Shown in pieces: positions 32,448-39,769 of a DNA stretch of 39,769 nucleotides; position 1 is the first letter of the stretch; every line of letters begins with the position of its first letter. The stretch is from Candidatus Dietzia intestinipullorum (GTDB lineage Bacteria > Actinomycetota > Actinomycetes > Mycobacteriales > Mycobacteriaceae), in NCBI GenBank assembly GCA_019119635.1, contig DWWP01000055.1, positions 1 through 39,769 on the forward strand, given 5' to 3'. The position numbers were made by a program, and so were the translations under genes. A model generated the notes under the pieces. That model was not told the DNA's origin, ran no database searches, and worked only from the letters and a program-made list of their open reading frames with translations.

Positions 32448-35400
32448 GGGGTGCCTCCTCGTGCGGTTGGCGGCCGCCGGTCTCCAGGAGATCGCGGGCC
32501 TCGTCGAGTGGGATACGGGTGTCGAGGTGGGCGCCCAGACGCAGCCAGTCGTAGGCGATGCCGAGCGTGCGCCCCCACTCGGGGCCGCCGTCGAACGACG
32601 ACGGGAAGTCCTCGCCGCACGCCAGCAGACGGATGCGGGCGGTGAGCGCCTCGAGCCGGTCACGGACCGCGCCGGGGTCTGCGGCGATGCGGGCCGCGGC
32701 GGTGCCGGGACCCGAGAGATCGGCCACCTCGTCGGCGATCCCGCGGACCTCCCCGGTGGTCGCGCACAGCCTGCGGACGTTGCGGGCGGGGTCGGCATCG
32801 GGCGGCAACGGGTACACGCCGCTCGCCGAGAGGAGGGCGCGGACGGCCATGGCCACCTGGCGACGGGCGGCGGCGCAGGCGACGCCCCACTGTCGGTCGC
32901 GCAGGGCCCCGTCGAGGTCCTCGCGGGCGTTCTCGAGCACGATGTTCGCCCACACCAGCCCGAGCCCGCACGAGGCCAGCCGGGCGCCGTCCAGTGGCGG
33001 GAACCACGGGAGGTCGGCCTCGACGGTGGACGCGCCGGACCCGTCGGCCCCGGGCGGTGCGGGTGCCGGGACCGCGCCGTCGAGGCGGACCAGCGTGTCG
33101 GCGGGCCGGGAGCGTGGGAAGGACGGCTCCGCGGGATCGCACATGGCGATCGCGGGGACCACCGGTTCCGGCGCCGCCGCGGAGTGCGGGGGCGCGAGGC
33201 CCAGCCCGACGAGCCCGGCGTCGAGCGATTCCACCAGCGCGGGTCCGATCCGGGGGTCGCGTGACAGGTGGTCGGTGAGTGCGCGACCGGGCACGATCGC
33301 ACGCCAGTGCAGCGCCGCGGGGCCGTCGAACACCGCCACGTGTCCGGAGGGGTGGAGCACGTGTACGCGGCCGCCGATCGTCCACGTGGTGACCCCGGGC
33401 TCGCGGAGCACGACGAGTGATCCGGGATCCGGCACCGCGCCGGGGTCGAGGTCGCGCGCGAGCTCGAGCCAGCCCTCCGGGGGCGGCCCGGACGCGAGCG
33501 CGGTCCGGCATCGCGTGGCCACGGCCGTCTCGGCCCGGCCCGCCACCCGGGCGAGCTGCAGGTCGGTCCACTTGGACTCGATATAGGTCTCCGCGCGCTC
33601 GGCGAGCCACGCCTTGGCCAGCTGGAGCACGCCCTCCCGCGCCCAGCCCTCGGACGGCGTGCCCGTGAGTGTCTCCTCGGCCACCGCCCGGGCCAGGCAG
33701 TGCCGGCCGCGGACCCGCCACCACGAGGCGACGAGCTCGGCGAACGCACCGGGATCCGGGGCGCCTGTCTGCTCGAGGACCGGGCCGTCCACCACGACCC
33801 GGGACCCGAGCAGCCGCTGACACCGGTTGAGCACGTCCTCCCCGGGCTCGTCGGCGGCGACGGCGTGCTCGCCGTCGAGGTGTGCCGACACGGCCGCGAA
33901 CTGGGCGGCCACCTGGCCGACGGAGCGCGTCCGGACCTCGACCCGGCGGCCGAGGGCGAACAGGACGGTGGGCATGGTCGGGGTCGCGGCGTCGCCGGGC
34001 AGCACCACGAGGAAGTCGACGTCCGACCGGGCGTTGCCGAAGCCCTCGGCCAGTGACCCCTCGTGGAGAACCGCGGCACCGGCGGGGACGGCGACCTCGT
34101 CGCGGACGGCCTCGAACACCCGCTGGACCTCGGGGTCGGCGGGACGGTGGCCGGCGCGCGCGACCTGTCCGGTGGTCGGCCCGGAGGGCGAGCCGGGGGA
34201 GGTGGCGCTCGCGCCGCCGGGGGGTGCGCCCGCTTCGTGCCAGGCCCAGCCCGGCGGGAGCGCCCCGCGCAGGTGTGCGGCCAGTGCGCGGCGCCGGGGC
34301 TTCCCACTGGAGGTGCGGGCGACCGAGCCGCGCGGCGCGGTCACCACGGCCACGCGGGCGGAGTCGCCGACCACGGCCCGCACGACGCGGCGCGCGGCGG
34401 CGACCACCGGCTCCGGCTCGCCGTCGGGATCGGCGATCTCGAGCACCAGGGCGACGACCGCGGGATCGGACCCGGTGAGGGAGACCGCCGCAAGCCGTCC
34501 GCCGGCCATCCCGAGGCTCGAGGAGACGGCCGCGTCGACGTCCTCCATGAGCACCGTCCGCCCCGCGACCGCGACGGCGGTGCCGAGGCGTCCCAGGACG
34601 TGGAGGCGGCCCGCCAGGAGCATGCCGCCGTCGCCGGTGACCAGCCGGCCCCCCGAGAACCGGGTGCGTCCCTCCTCCGCGTCCTCGCCTGCGTCCCCCG
34701 GCGAGGCGCCGCCCCCGCGGTACCCGGCCGAGACCGAGGGTCCACTGACCGCGATCTCCCCGAACCGGCCGTCGTCGAGCGGGGTGCCGTCCGGGCCGAG
34801 GATCTCGACCACGGTGTCGGCGTCGGGTCGCCCGAGGTCGACGCTCCACCGGCCCTCGGCATCCTCGGACGGGACCGGACCGGAGCCGTCCCAGGTGTCG
34901 GCGATGTCGACGGTGTCGCCGACGCGGGGCGCCGAGGCCAGGCGCACGGCGGACAGTGGTTCGCCGGCACGCTGGGCGCAGGCCATCAGCGTGGTCTCGG
35001 CGAGGCCGTACGCGGGGATGAGCCCGTCGCGGTTCAGCCCCAGCGGCTCGGTGATCTCGAGGAACGGGCGGAGGTCCCGGAGCCGGACGGGCTCGGACCC
35101 CACGGCCGTGCACCGCCACCCCGACAGGTCCAGGTCGGCGACGGACTCCCGGGCCAGACGGCGCGCGGCGTAGCCCAGACCGAACGACGGTGCGCTGGTG
35201 ATGGTCGACCACGTCATGGCCTCGAACCAGCGGCGGGGCGAACGCAGGAACTGGTCCGGGCGCAGCAGGGTCAGCGGGGCCCCCGCCGGGAAGGCGGTGA
35301 GCAGGACGCCCACCAGGCCCATGTCGTGGTGCAGGGGGATCCACGAGGCGAACGCGTCGTCGGGCCGGAGCCCGAAGTGGTCGACCATCCCGGCCGTGTT

Positions 35401-36036
35401 GTGTGCCAGCGAGGTCCAGGTCACCGGCACGCCGCGTGGATCGCCGGTGGACCCGGAGGTGAACTGCACCAACGCGAGGTCACCGCGGTCCGTAGGGGTC
35501 GCGTCCGGGCGGGCGGAGGCGGCCGGGGCGGAGGGCTCGTCGTCATCGTCGACGACCATCACGGCCAGGTCGAGCCCGCTGCGCTCGACGGCCGCCCGGG
35601 CCACCGGCTCGACATCGGTAGTGGACACGAGGACGGGACACCCGGCCGCCCGCAGGATCCCGGCGACCCGGTCGACCGTCTCCTCGGCGTCACCGATGCC
35701 CGGCGGGGCGAGCGGCACGAGCGCCCCGCCGCTGTCGAGCACCGCCCAGTACGCGGCGACCGCGGCCAGTCCGGTGTGGGCCAGCACCGCGACCGGGCGG
35801 TCGACACCGTCGTCCGGGGCGCCCGAGAGCAGACCCGACAGTCGGTGCGAGTACGCGCGGATCCGGGCGACCAGGTCGTCGGCCGGGACCCGGTCCCATC
35901 CGCCGTCGTCGCGCGCGAGCACCAGCTCGAGACCCGGTCGGGGGTCGTCGATCCAGCCGGTGACCGCCCGGGCCGGGTCGGTGACCGGTAACAGTGCCCG
36001 GGGTGCGGCGTGGGCCCGCGGCCGGGTGCGGCTCAT
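32434..36036 (-). CDS. Fatty-acyl-AMP ligase fused to a nucleotidyltransferase-like module
   Basis: A 1200-residue protein, about twice normal ligase length. Residues 1-600 are an acyl-adenylating enzyme: FTSGSTGDPRG (192-202), WIPLHHDMGL (232-241), TSAPSFGLGYAARRL (280-294), AYGLAETTL (342-350), TGD (467-469) and the catalytic K579 in RTSSGKPRR. The layout fits FAAL (FadD32-type) enzymes that load ACPs. A Gly/Pro/Ser linker (602-630) leads to a polymerase-beta-like nucleotidyltransferase signature, HEGSLAEGFGNARSDVDFLVV (G659-S, D672, D674), then a helical part. Around 875-945 there is a PqqD-like stretch (VHVLHPSGHVAVFDGPAALHW), and another helical region ends the protein. The function of the second half is unknown. 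ATG 36036 overlaps the upstream stop. Confidence 0.85.
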   Translation of the reverse strand: MSRTRPRAHAAPRALLPVTDPARAVTGWIDDPRPGLELVLARDDGGWDRVPADDLVARIRAYSHRLSGLLSGAPDDGVDRPVAVLAHTGLAAVAAYWAVLDSGGALVPLAPPGIGDAEETVDRVAGILRAAGCPVLVSTTDVEPVARAAVERSGLDLAVMVVDDDDEPSAPAASARPDATPTDRGDLALVQFTSGSTGDPRGVPVTWTSLAHNTAGMVDHFGLRPDDAFASWIPLHHDMGLVGVLLTAFPAGAPLTLLRPDQFLRSPRRWFEAMTWSTITSAPSFGLGYAARRLARESVADLDLSGWRCTAVGSEPVRLRDLRPFLEITEPLGLNRDGLIPAYGLAETTLMACAQRAGEPLSAVRLASAPRVGDTVDIADTWDGSGPVPSEDAEGRWSVDLGRPDADTVVEILGPDGTPLDDGRFGEIAVSGPSVSAGYRGGGASPGDAGEDAEEGRTRFSGGRLVTGDGGMLLAGRLHVLGRLGTAVAVAGRTVLMEDVDAAVSSSLGMAGGRLAAVSLTGSDPAVVALVLEIADPDGEPEPVVAAARRVVRAVVGDSARVAVVTAPRGSVARTSSGKPRRRALAAHLRGALPPGWAWHEAGAPPGGASATSPGSPSGPTTGQVARAGHRPADPEVQRVFEAVRDEVAVPAGAAVLHEGSLAEGFGNARSDVDFLVVLPGDAATPTMPTVLFALGRRVEVRTRSVGQVAAQFAAVSAHLDGEHAVAADEPGEDVLNRCQRLLGSRVVVDGPVLEQTGAPDPGAFAELVASWWRVRGRHCLARAVAEETLTGTPSEGWAREGVLQLAKAWLAERAETYIESKWTDLQLARVAGRAETAVATRCRTALASGPPPEGWLELARDLDPGAVPDPGSLVVLREPGVTTWTIGGRVHVLHPSGHVAVFDGPAALHWRAIVPGRALTDHLSRDPRIGPALVESLDAGLVGLGLAPPHSAAAPEPVVPAIAMCDPAEPSFPRSRPADTLVRLDGAVPAPAPPGADGSGASTVEADLPWFPPLDGARLASCGLGLVWANIVLENAREDLDGALRDRQWGVACAAARRQVAMAVRALLSASGVYPLPPDADPARNVRRLCATTGEVRGIADEVADLSGPGTAAARIAADPGAVRDRLEALTARIRLLACGEDFPSSFDGGPEWGRTLGIAYDWLRLGAHLDTRIPLDEARDLLETGGRQPHEEAPRDDR

Positions 36037-38654
36037 GGCTCGACTCCTTCGGTGGACAGGACGGTCACGGTGCCGCGGGTCGCGTCGACCTCGACCTCCA
36101 TGCCGGTGCGCAGTGCCGTGGTCAGGCCGTCGACCTGGACCACCGTCGGGATGCCCATCTCGCGGGCGACGATAGCCACGTGGGTCAGCGGCGACCCGCG
36201 CTCGATGAGCAGGGCCGTCACCGACGGCAGGGCGGTGACCCAGCCGGGGTCGGTGCGGTGGGTGGCGAGGATGCCGCCGTCGGCCCCGGAGGGGTCGGTG
36301 ACGACGACGACGCGGCCGCGTGCGGTCCCCGTGGCCGAGGCGACACCGGTGAACACGTCTCCGGCCTCGGCCGCCGGGAGCTGTGTGAGCGGGACGAACC
36401 CGGCGTCGGCGAGGTCGGCCGCCGAGACGTCGGGGCCGCGCGTGCGGAACCGCGCCGGGGCCACGAGCCCGTCGGCCACCTCGCGGGCGCGCCGCCGGGA
36501 GGCGATCCGGCGGCGTAGCTCGGTGCCGTCCGGCGTGCCGTCGCGGTAGAGCGAACGGATCTCGTCGAGCCGGAGCCAGAACACGTCGTCGAACCCGTCG
36601 ATGAGCCCGCGGTGGGCGAGATCGGCGCCCATCGCCCGGACCATCCGCTTGATCATCCCGAAGGCGCGCGTGCGGGCGAAGCGGACGCGTTCACGGCACG
36701 CGGCCGCGCGGGCCACCCGGTGCCGGAGCCGGTCGTAGAGACGGCGGCGCACCCCCCGTAGGTGCTCGTCGAGGTAGTCGTCGGCCTCGGGGCCGCGGTC
36801 CGGGGTGCCGCCGGACAGCGCGGCCCGGAGCATGCCGACGAGCTGGGCCGGCTGCTCCCGCAGGTCGGGGATCTCCAGCATGAGCTCGTCGGGGCTGCGG
36901 TAGCCGTAGCTCTCGATGTACGCGTCGACCTGCGAGACCAACCAACCCGGGCCCTCGGACCGGATGCGCTCCAGGGCCGAGTCCTCGGTGCCCCTCACCA
37001 CGAGGTCCCGCAACCGCGGGTGTTCCGCGATCCGGCCGGCCAGCGTCGTCAGTGCGTGGGCGGGCTCGGCGGACTCCACGTCCGTGCCCGGGGAGATCGC
37101 GGCGTAGCCGAACCATTCGGGGGCGTCCGGCAGGAGCAGCCGGGTGACGCCGAACATCACCCCGCTCAGCGTGAGCAACGCCGCGTCGAGCACCATCACC
37201 GGCCCCCACCGGTCGATCAGCCGCCGCTCCATCTCCTCGTACCGGCGGAAGACCTCGGCGCCGTCGAGTCGCGTGTAGTCGACGCCGTCGTATTCGCGGT
37301 AGATCCGGTCGAACGAGGTGAGGAAGTCGTCGACGAACCCCTCGATCCCGAGCACGCGGCGCGCGTAGGTCACTGTCGTCACCGCGCGCGAGACCAGCCG
37401 GTGCAGTGGGGTGGGGAAGCGGAACGGACGCAGGGTCCGGGCCGTGGCCGTGTCCAGCGGCTCGGAGACGCCGAGCGCCACCTCGAGGACCCGGCGGTTG
37501 AGCGGGTACCCGGGCGCGATCCCCACCATCCGGTACCAGTGGACCAGATTGTAGTAGACGCGGCCGTGGAACTGCCCGAGCAGCTGTGGTGTCCAGTCGC
37601 GGACCTGGTCGAGCTGCGCCCGCGGCACGCGCAGCGAACGCGCGTACCCGTCGTAGACCCGCGCGTACACGGAGGCCGCGGTGCTGAACGTCAGCGGGGA
37701 GGTGGGGCCGTTGAAGCTCTCGATGATGTTGGAGTTGTCCCAGATCCGGTCCTCGCCCTCGGCGGCGGCCTCGCCGCGCACCACGTCGGCGTGGTCGGCG
37801 ATCACGGGCAGGTCGGGGGCGGGGACCGCGGCGGTGACCGGGCGGGCCTGGAGCAGCCAGACCCCCTCCTCGTCCACCGCGAACTCCACGTCCAGCCCCC
37901 GGCCCGCGGGATCGTCGAGGCGGCCCACCTCGGCGGCGAGGGCGCGGAGGTCGGTGTCGGTGAGGGCGGGCGCCGCGCGATCGCGCACCGGGACCTCGAC
38001 GTACTCGACGCGTCCGGCGCCGTCGAAGGCCCCGCCGGGGCCCGCGACCGGCCGGACGGCGGAGGCCTTGTCGCCGATCCGCTCCCGCAGCCGGTGTCCC
38101 GCGCTGTCGGTCAGGGTGACGTCGGCGTCGACCGCTCCGGAGACCAGGCCCTCGCCGAGTCCGGGCACGGCGCTGACGAGCATCGTCCCCGGTCGCCCGT
38201 AGGCGGCTCCCGTGAACACGACCCCCGAGGCCCGCGGGGTGATCATGCGCTGCACGATCACCGCCATCGCGGGCACCTGGCCTGCCTCGGACGGCTCGGC
38301 GTCGGGTGTCGCCGAGGCGGAGGCCCAGCACGTGCGCACGGCGTCGATGAGGGGCTCCGGGCCGTGGTCGACCCGCACCCCGAGCACGGTCGCGAACGCG
38401 CCGGCCCACGAGTGCTCCGCGCCGTCCTCTACAGATGCCGAGCTGCGGACCGCGAGGGGGCCCGGGCCGAGCAGGGCGGCGATCCGGTCGATCTCCCGGA
38501 GCGTCGATTCCTCCAGCGGGCCCGAGCCCGGGTCGGCGGCCGCATGGGAGCTGTCCAGGACCGCCCACCGCGGTACCCGGCAGCCCGCCTCGTCGAGAGT
38601 GAGCAGGCCGACGGCCTTCCCGCCGACCGACTCCCGCCCGGCCTGTCGCCTCAC
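36033..38654 (-). CDS. PEP-utilising enzyme, rifampin phosphotransferase-like architecture
   Basis: An 873-residue protein with an N-terminal ATP-grasp-like nucleotide domain (ESVGGKAVGLLTL, then PLAVRSSASVEDG, VIVQRMITPRASGVVFTG and EEGVWLLQARPVT). A ~450-residue central helical region follows, and the C-terminal swivelling phospho-His domain contains ERGSPLTHVAIVAREMGIP with its catalytic His. The PEP-binding barrel of PEP synthase/PPDK is absent. This domain order and length equal rifampin phosphotransferase (RPH), which moves the beta-phosphate of ATP to a hydroxyl. As first gene of the acyl operon it probably phosphorylates or activates the pathway's small molecule. The GTG at 38654 is favoured by AGGAG six bases upstream; GTG 38696 is an alternative. 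Confidence 0.85.
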   Translation of the reverse strand: MRRQAGRESVGGKAVGLLTLDEAGCRVPRWAVLDSSHAAADPGSGPLEESTLREIDRIAALLGPGPLAVRSSASVEDGAEHSWAGAFATVLGVRVDHGPEPLIDAVRTCWASASATPDAEPSEAGQVPAMAVIVQRMITPRASGVVFTGAAYGRPGTMLVSAVPGLGEGLVSGAVDADVTLTDSAGHRLRERIGDKASAVRPVAGPGGAFDGAGRVEYVEVPVRDRAAPALTDTDLRALAAEVGRLDDPAGRGLDVEFAVDEEGVWLLQARPVTAAVPAPDLPVIADHADVVRGEAAAEGEDRIWDNSNIIESFNGPTSPLTFSTAASVYARVYDGYARSLRVPRAQLDQVRDWTPQLLGQFHGRVYYNLVHWYRMVGIAPGYPLNRRVLEVALGVSEPLDTATARTLRPFRFPTPLHRLVSRAVTTVTYARRVLGIEGFVDDFLTSFDRIYREYDGVDYTRLDGAEVFRRYEEMERRLIDRWGPVMVLDAALLTLSGVMFGVTRLLLPDAPEWFGYAAISPGTDVESAEPAHALTTLAGRIAEHPRLRDLVVRGTEDSALERIRSEGPGWLVSQVDAYIESYGYRSPDELMLEIPDLREQPAQLVGMLRAALSGGTPDRGPEADDYLDEHLRGVRRRLYDRLRHRVARAAACRERVRFARTRAFGMIKRMVRAMGADLAHRGLIDGFDDVFWLRLDEIRSLYRDGTPDGTELRRRIASRRRAREVADGLVAPARFRTRGPDVSAADLADAGFVPLTQLPAAEAGDVFTGVASATGTARGRVVVVTDPSGADGGILATHRTDPGWVTALPSVTALLIERGSPLTHVAIVAREMGIPTVVQVDGLTTALRTGMEVEVDATRGTVTVLSTEGVEP

Positions 38655-38687
38655 GCAGATCTCCTCACGGCGTCCGCCATCACGTGT

Positions 38688-38704
38688 CCGTACCACGCTA
38701 CGGT
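38688..38704. promoter_or_regulatory. Shared divergent promoter region with inverted repeat
   Basis: CCGTA (38688-38692) and TACGG (38699-38703) are complementary arms six bases apart. Two -10-like hexamers overlap here: TACGGT (38699-38704, plus strand), six bases before GTG 38711, and TAGCGT (38700 to 38695, minus strand), for the seven-gene operon. A bound protein could control both directions. Confidence 0.35.
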
Positions 38705-38710
38705 GAATAG

Positions 38711-39391
38711 GTGGACCCGATGGACTCGTCGTACCCGGAGCCGGAAGCGTTACCGTTTCCCGGCCGAGTGTCCGTGCCGCACAACCCTGGTGAACTGTTG
38801 ACCACCACTCGTACCGTGCGGCGACGGCTCGACCGGGACCGTCCCGTGGAGAAGGTTCTCATCCGCCGGGCGCTGGAGGTGGCCGCGCAGGCGCCCACCG
38901 GTGGCGGGACCCCGCGGGCGCACTTCGTGATCGTGACCGACCCGGCGGTCCGGGAGACGCTCGGCGAGGTGTACGGGAGGGTCTGGCGGGCCCGGTACGG
39001 CGAGATGCTCGCCGCGGTGGAGCGGTCCGGCACCGTCCCCGCGGACCTGCGATCCGCCGCCGCGCTCGCCGAGGACTTCGGACGGATCCCGGTCCACGTG
39101 GTGGCGTGCGCCGACACCACCGGACGCGACATGGGCGGCAACCAGGCCTCACTGTGGGGCTCGGTCCTGCCGGCGGCGTGGAGCTATATGCTCGCCGCCA
39201 GGGCACTCGGGCTGGCCGCGGCGTGGACCACCGTGCTGCTCGACGCCGAGCGGGAGGTGGCCGAGGTGCTGGGCCTGCCCCCGGGGATCCGGATCGGAGC
39301 GGTACTGCCCACCGCGTATCCGCTCGGCGACGGGTTCCGACCCGCCCGACGCGACGACTGGACGGCACACGTCCACGAGGAGAGATGGTGA
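38711..39391 (+). CDS. Nitroreductase-family flavoprotein
   Basis: A 226-residue protein of the FMN-dependent nitroreductase superfamily. It has TTRTVRRRLDRDRPVE (the Arg-rich FMN phosphate loop), AAQAPTGGGTPRAHFVIV, a middle helix with GSVLPAAWSYMLAARALGLAAAWTT, and the closing LGLPPGIRIGAVLPTAYP. Members reduce flavin-accessible nitro, quinone or ene groups, or dismantle flavin (BluB); the substrate is unknown. GTG 38711 fits a leaderless start, and ATG 38720 is the alternative. It is divergent from the acyl-pathway operon, so it may serve that pathway, and it overlaps the DUF3017 gene by seven bases. Confidence 0.85.
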   Translation: MDPMDSSYPEPEALPFPGRVSVPHNPGELLTTTRTVRRRLDRDRPVEKVLIRRALEVAAQAPTGGGTPRAHFVIVTDPAVRETLGEVYGRVWRARYGEMLAAVERSGTVPADLRSAAALAEDFGRIPVHVVACADTTGRDMGGNQASLWGSVLPAAWSYMLAARALGLAAAWTTVLLDAEREVAEVLGLPPGIRIGAVLPTAYPLGDGFRPARRDDWTAHVHEERW

Positions 39392-39717
39392 CCAGACCCG
39401 CGACCGACGCGCGCCCGCGCCGGACCCGCCCGGCCCGCGTGAGCTGGGCGAACATGCGCGCCCAGTGGCCGCTCGCGCTCGTCCTCACCGGCGTCCTGGT
39501 GTCGTTGGGGTTCGTCATGTTCGAGCGGTGGCGCCGCGGCGCCTTCCTCTTGGGGATCGTCGCTCTCGGCGCGGCCGCCCTGCGCGCGGTACTGTCCGAC
39601 GAGCGCGCGCGTCTGCTGGCGTCCCGGACGAAGGCCTTCGACGTGCTGTTCCTGGCCGGGATCGGCGGGGTCGTCCTGTGGCTCGCTGTGTCCGTCGACT
39701 CGCTCGGCACCGGCTGA
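39385..39717 (+). CDS. DUF3017-family membrane protein
   Basis: A 110-residue protein with a basic N-terminus (about 35 residues, Arg-rich) and three hydrophobic helices (WPLALVLTGVLVSLGFVMF, RGAFLLGIVALGAAALRAVL and AFDVLFLAGIGGVVLWLAVSV). Size, topology and the conserved WP/FERWRRGA pattern fit DUF3017, which in mycobacteria follows folD directly. The function is unknown. The ATG at 39385 overlaps the nitroreductase stop, with a GAGGAG sequence just upstream. Confidence 0.8.
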   Translation: MVTRPATDARPRRTRPARVSWANMRAQWPLALVLTGVLVSLGFVMFERWRRGAFLLGIVALGAAALRAVLSDERARLLASRTKAFDVLFLAGIGGVVLWLAVSVDSLGTG

Positions 39718-39769
39718 CACACGAGCCCGCCCGCGCCGTCGCCTCTCCAAGCGCCTGCCGCGCCGTCGC

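Noticed and set aside
1-39769. CRISPR arrays, rRNA or tRNA genes, prophage genes
   Set aside because: No regularly spaced direct repeats, cloverleaf sequences, rRNA motifs or phage structural genes were seen in reading both strands.

Overview
The window looks like the chromosome of a high-GC mycolata-type actinomycete (order Mycobacteriales; Dietzia is my best guess from general resemblance). The signs are very high GC, GTG and ATG starts, ATGA gene overlaps, several apparently leaderless promoters, a mycobacterial-type LexA box before imuA'-imuB, a dnaE2 gene, and a cobalamin riboswitch before metE.

Region 1 (1 to about 6.4 kb) is visibly less GC-rich and looks acquired. It carries the start of a secreted protein, a PAP2 phosphatase / ABC ATPase / ABC permease operon that resembles bcrABC-type bacitracin resistance, a divergent histidine kinase / NarL-type regulator pair, a scrap of an IS481-type transposase, and a MarR / NTF2-like pair with a perfect palindrome over its -10 box. 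Its right edge abuts a beheaded SGNH hydrolase gene, which suggests an insertion scar near 6.4 kb.

Region 2 (6.7-14.6 kb) has a small acidic protein with a strong terminator, the SOS mutasome genes imuA'-imuB behind a LexA box, an AMIN-like lipoprotein, a sucraseferredoxin-like protein and dnaE2.

Region 3 (14.6-18 kb) is a three-gene operon: an alpha-oxoamine synthase interrupted by an in-frame TAG, an extended SDR and a diverged acyl-CoA dehydrogenase. Region 4 (18-26.9 kb) is mostly core metabolism: a FAD-linked oxidase, the B12 riboswitch with metE, a manganese-type ABC importer with its DtxR-family regulator, trmL and folD.

Region 5 (26.9-38.7 kb) is the most unusual part. Seven overlapping minus-strand genes form one operon: a PEP-utilising/rifampin-phosphotransferase-like enzyme, a fatty-acyl-AMP ligase fused to a nucleotidyltransferase-like module, an acyl carrier protein, a thioester-reductase-like SDR, a nucleoside-diphosphate-kinase-like domain fused to an AfsA-type hotdog protein, a UbiA-family membrane protein and a cytochrome P450. 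The operon and a divergent nitroreductase lie between folD and a DUF3017 gene, which are normally neighbours in this order. I read it as a probably undescribed acyl-derived biosynthetic pathway. The acyl activation, carrier loading and reduction steps are inferred from domains; the product is unknown.
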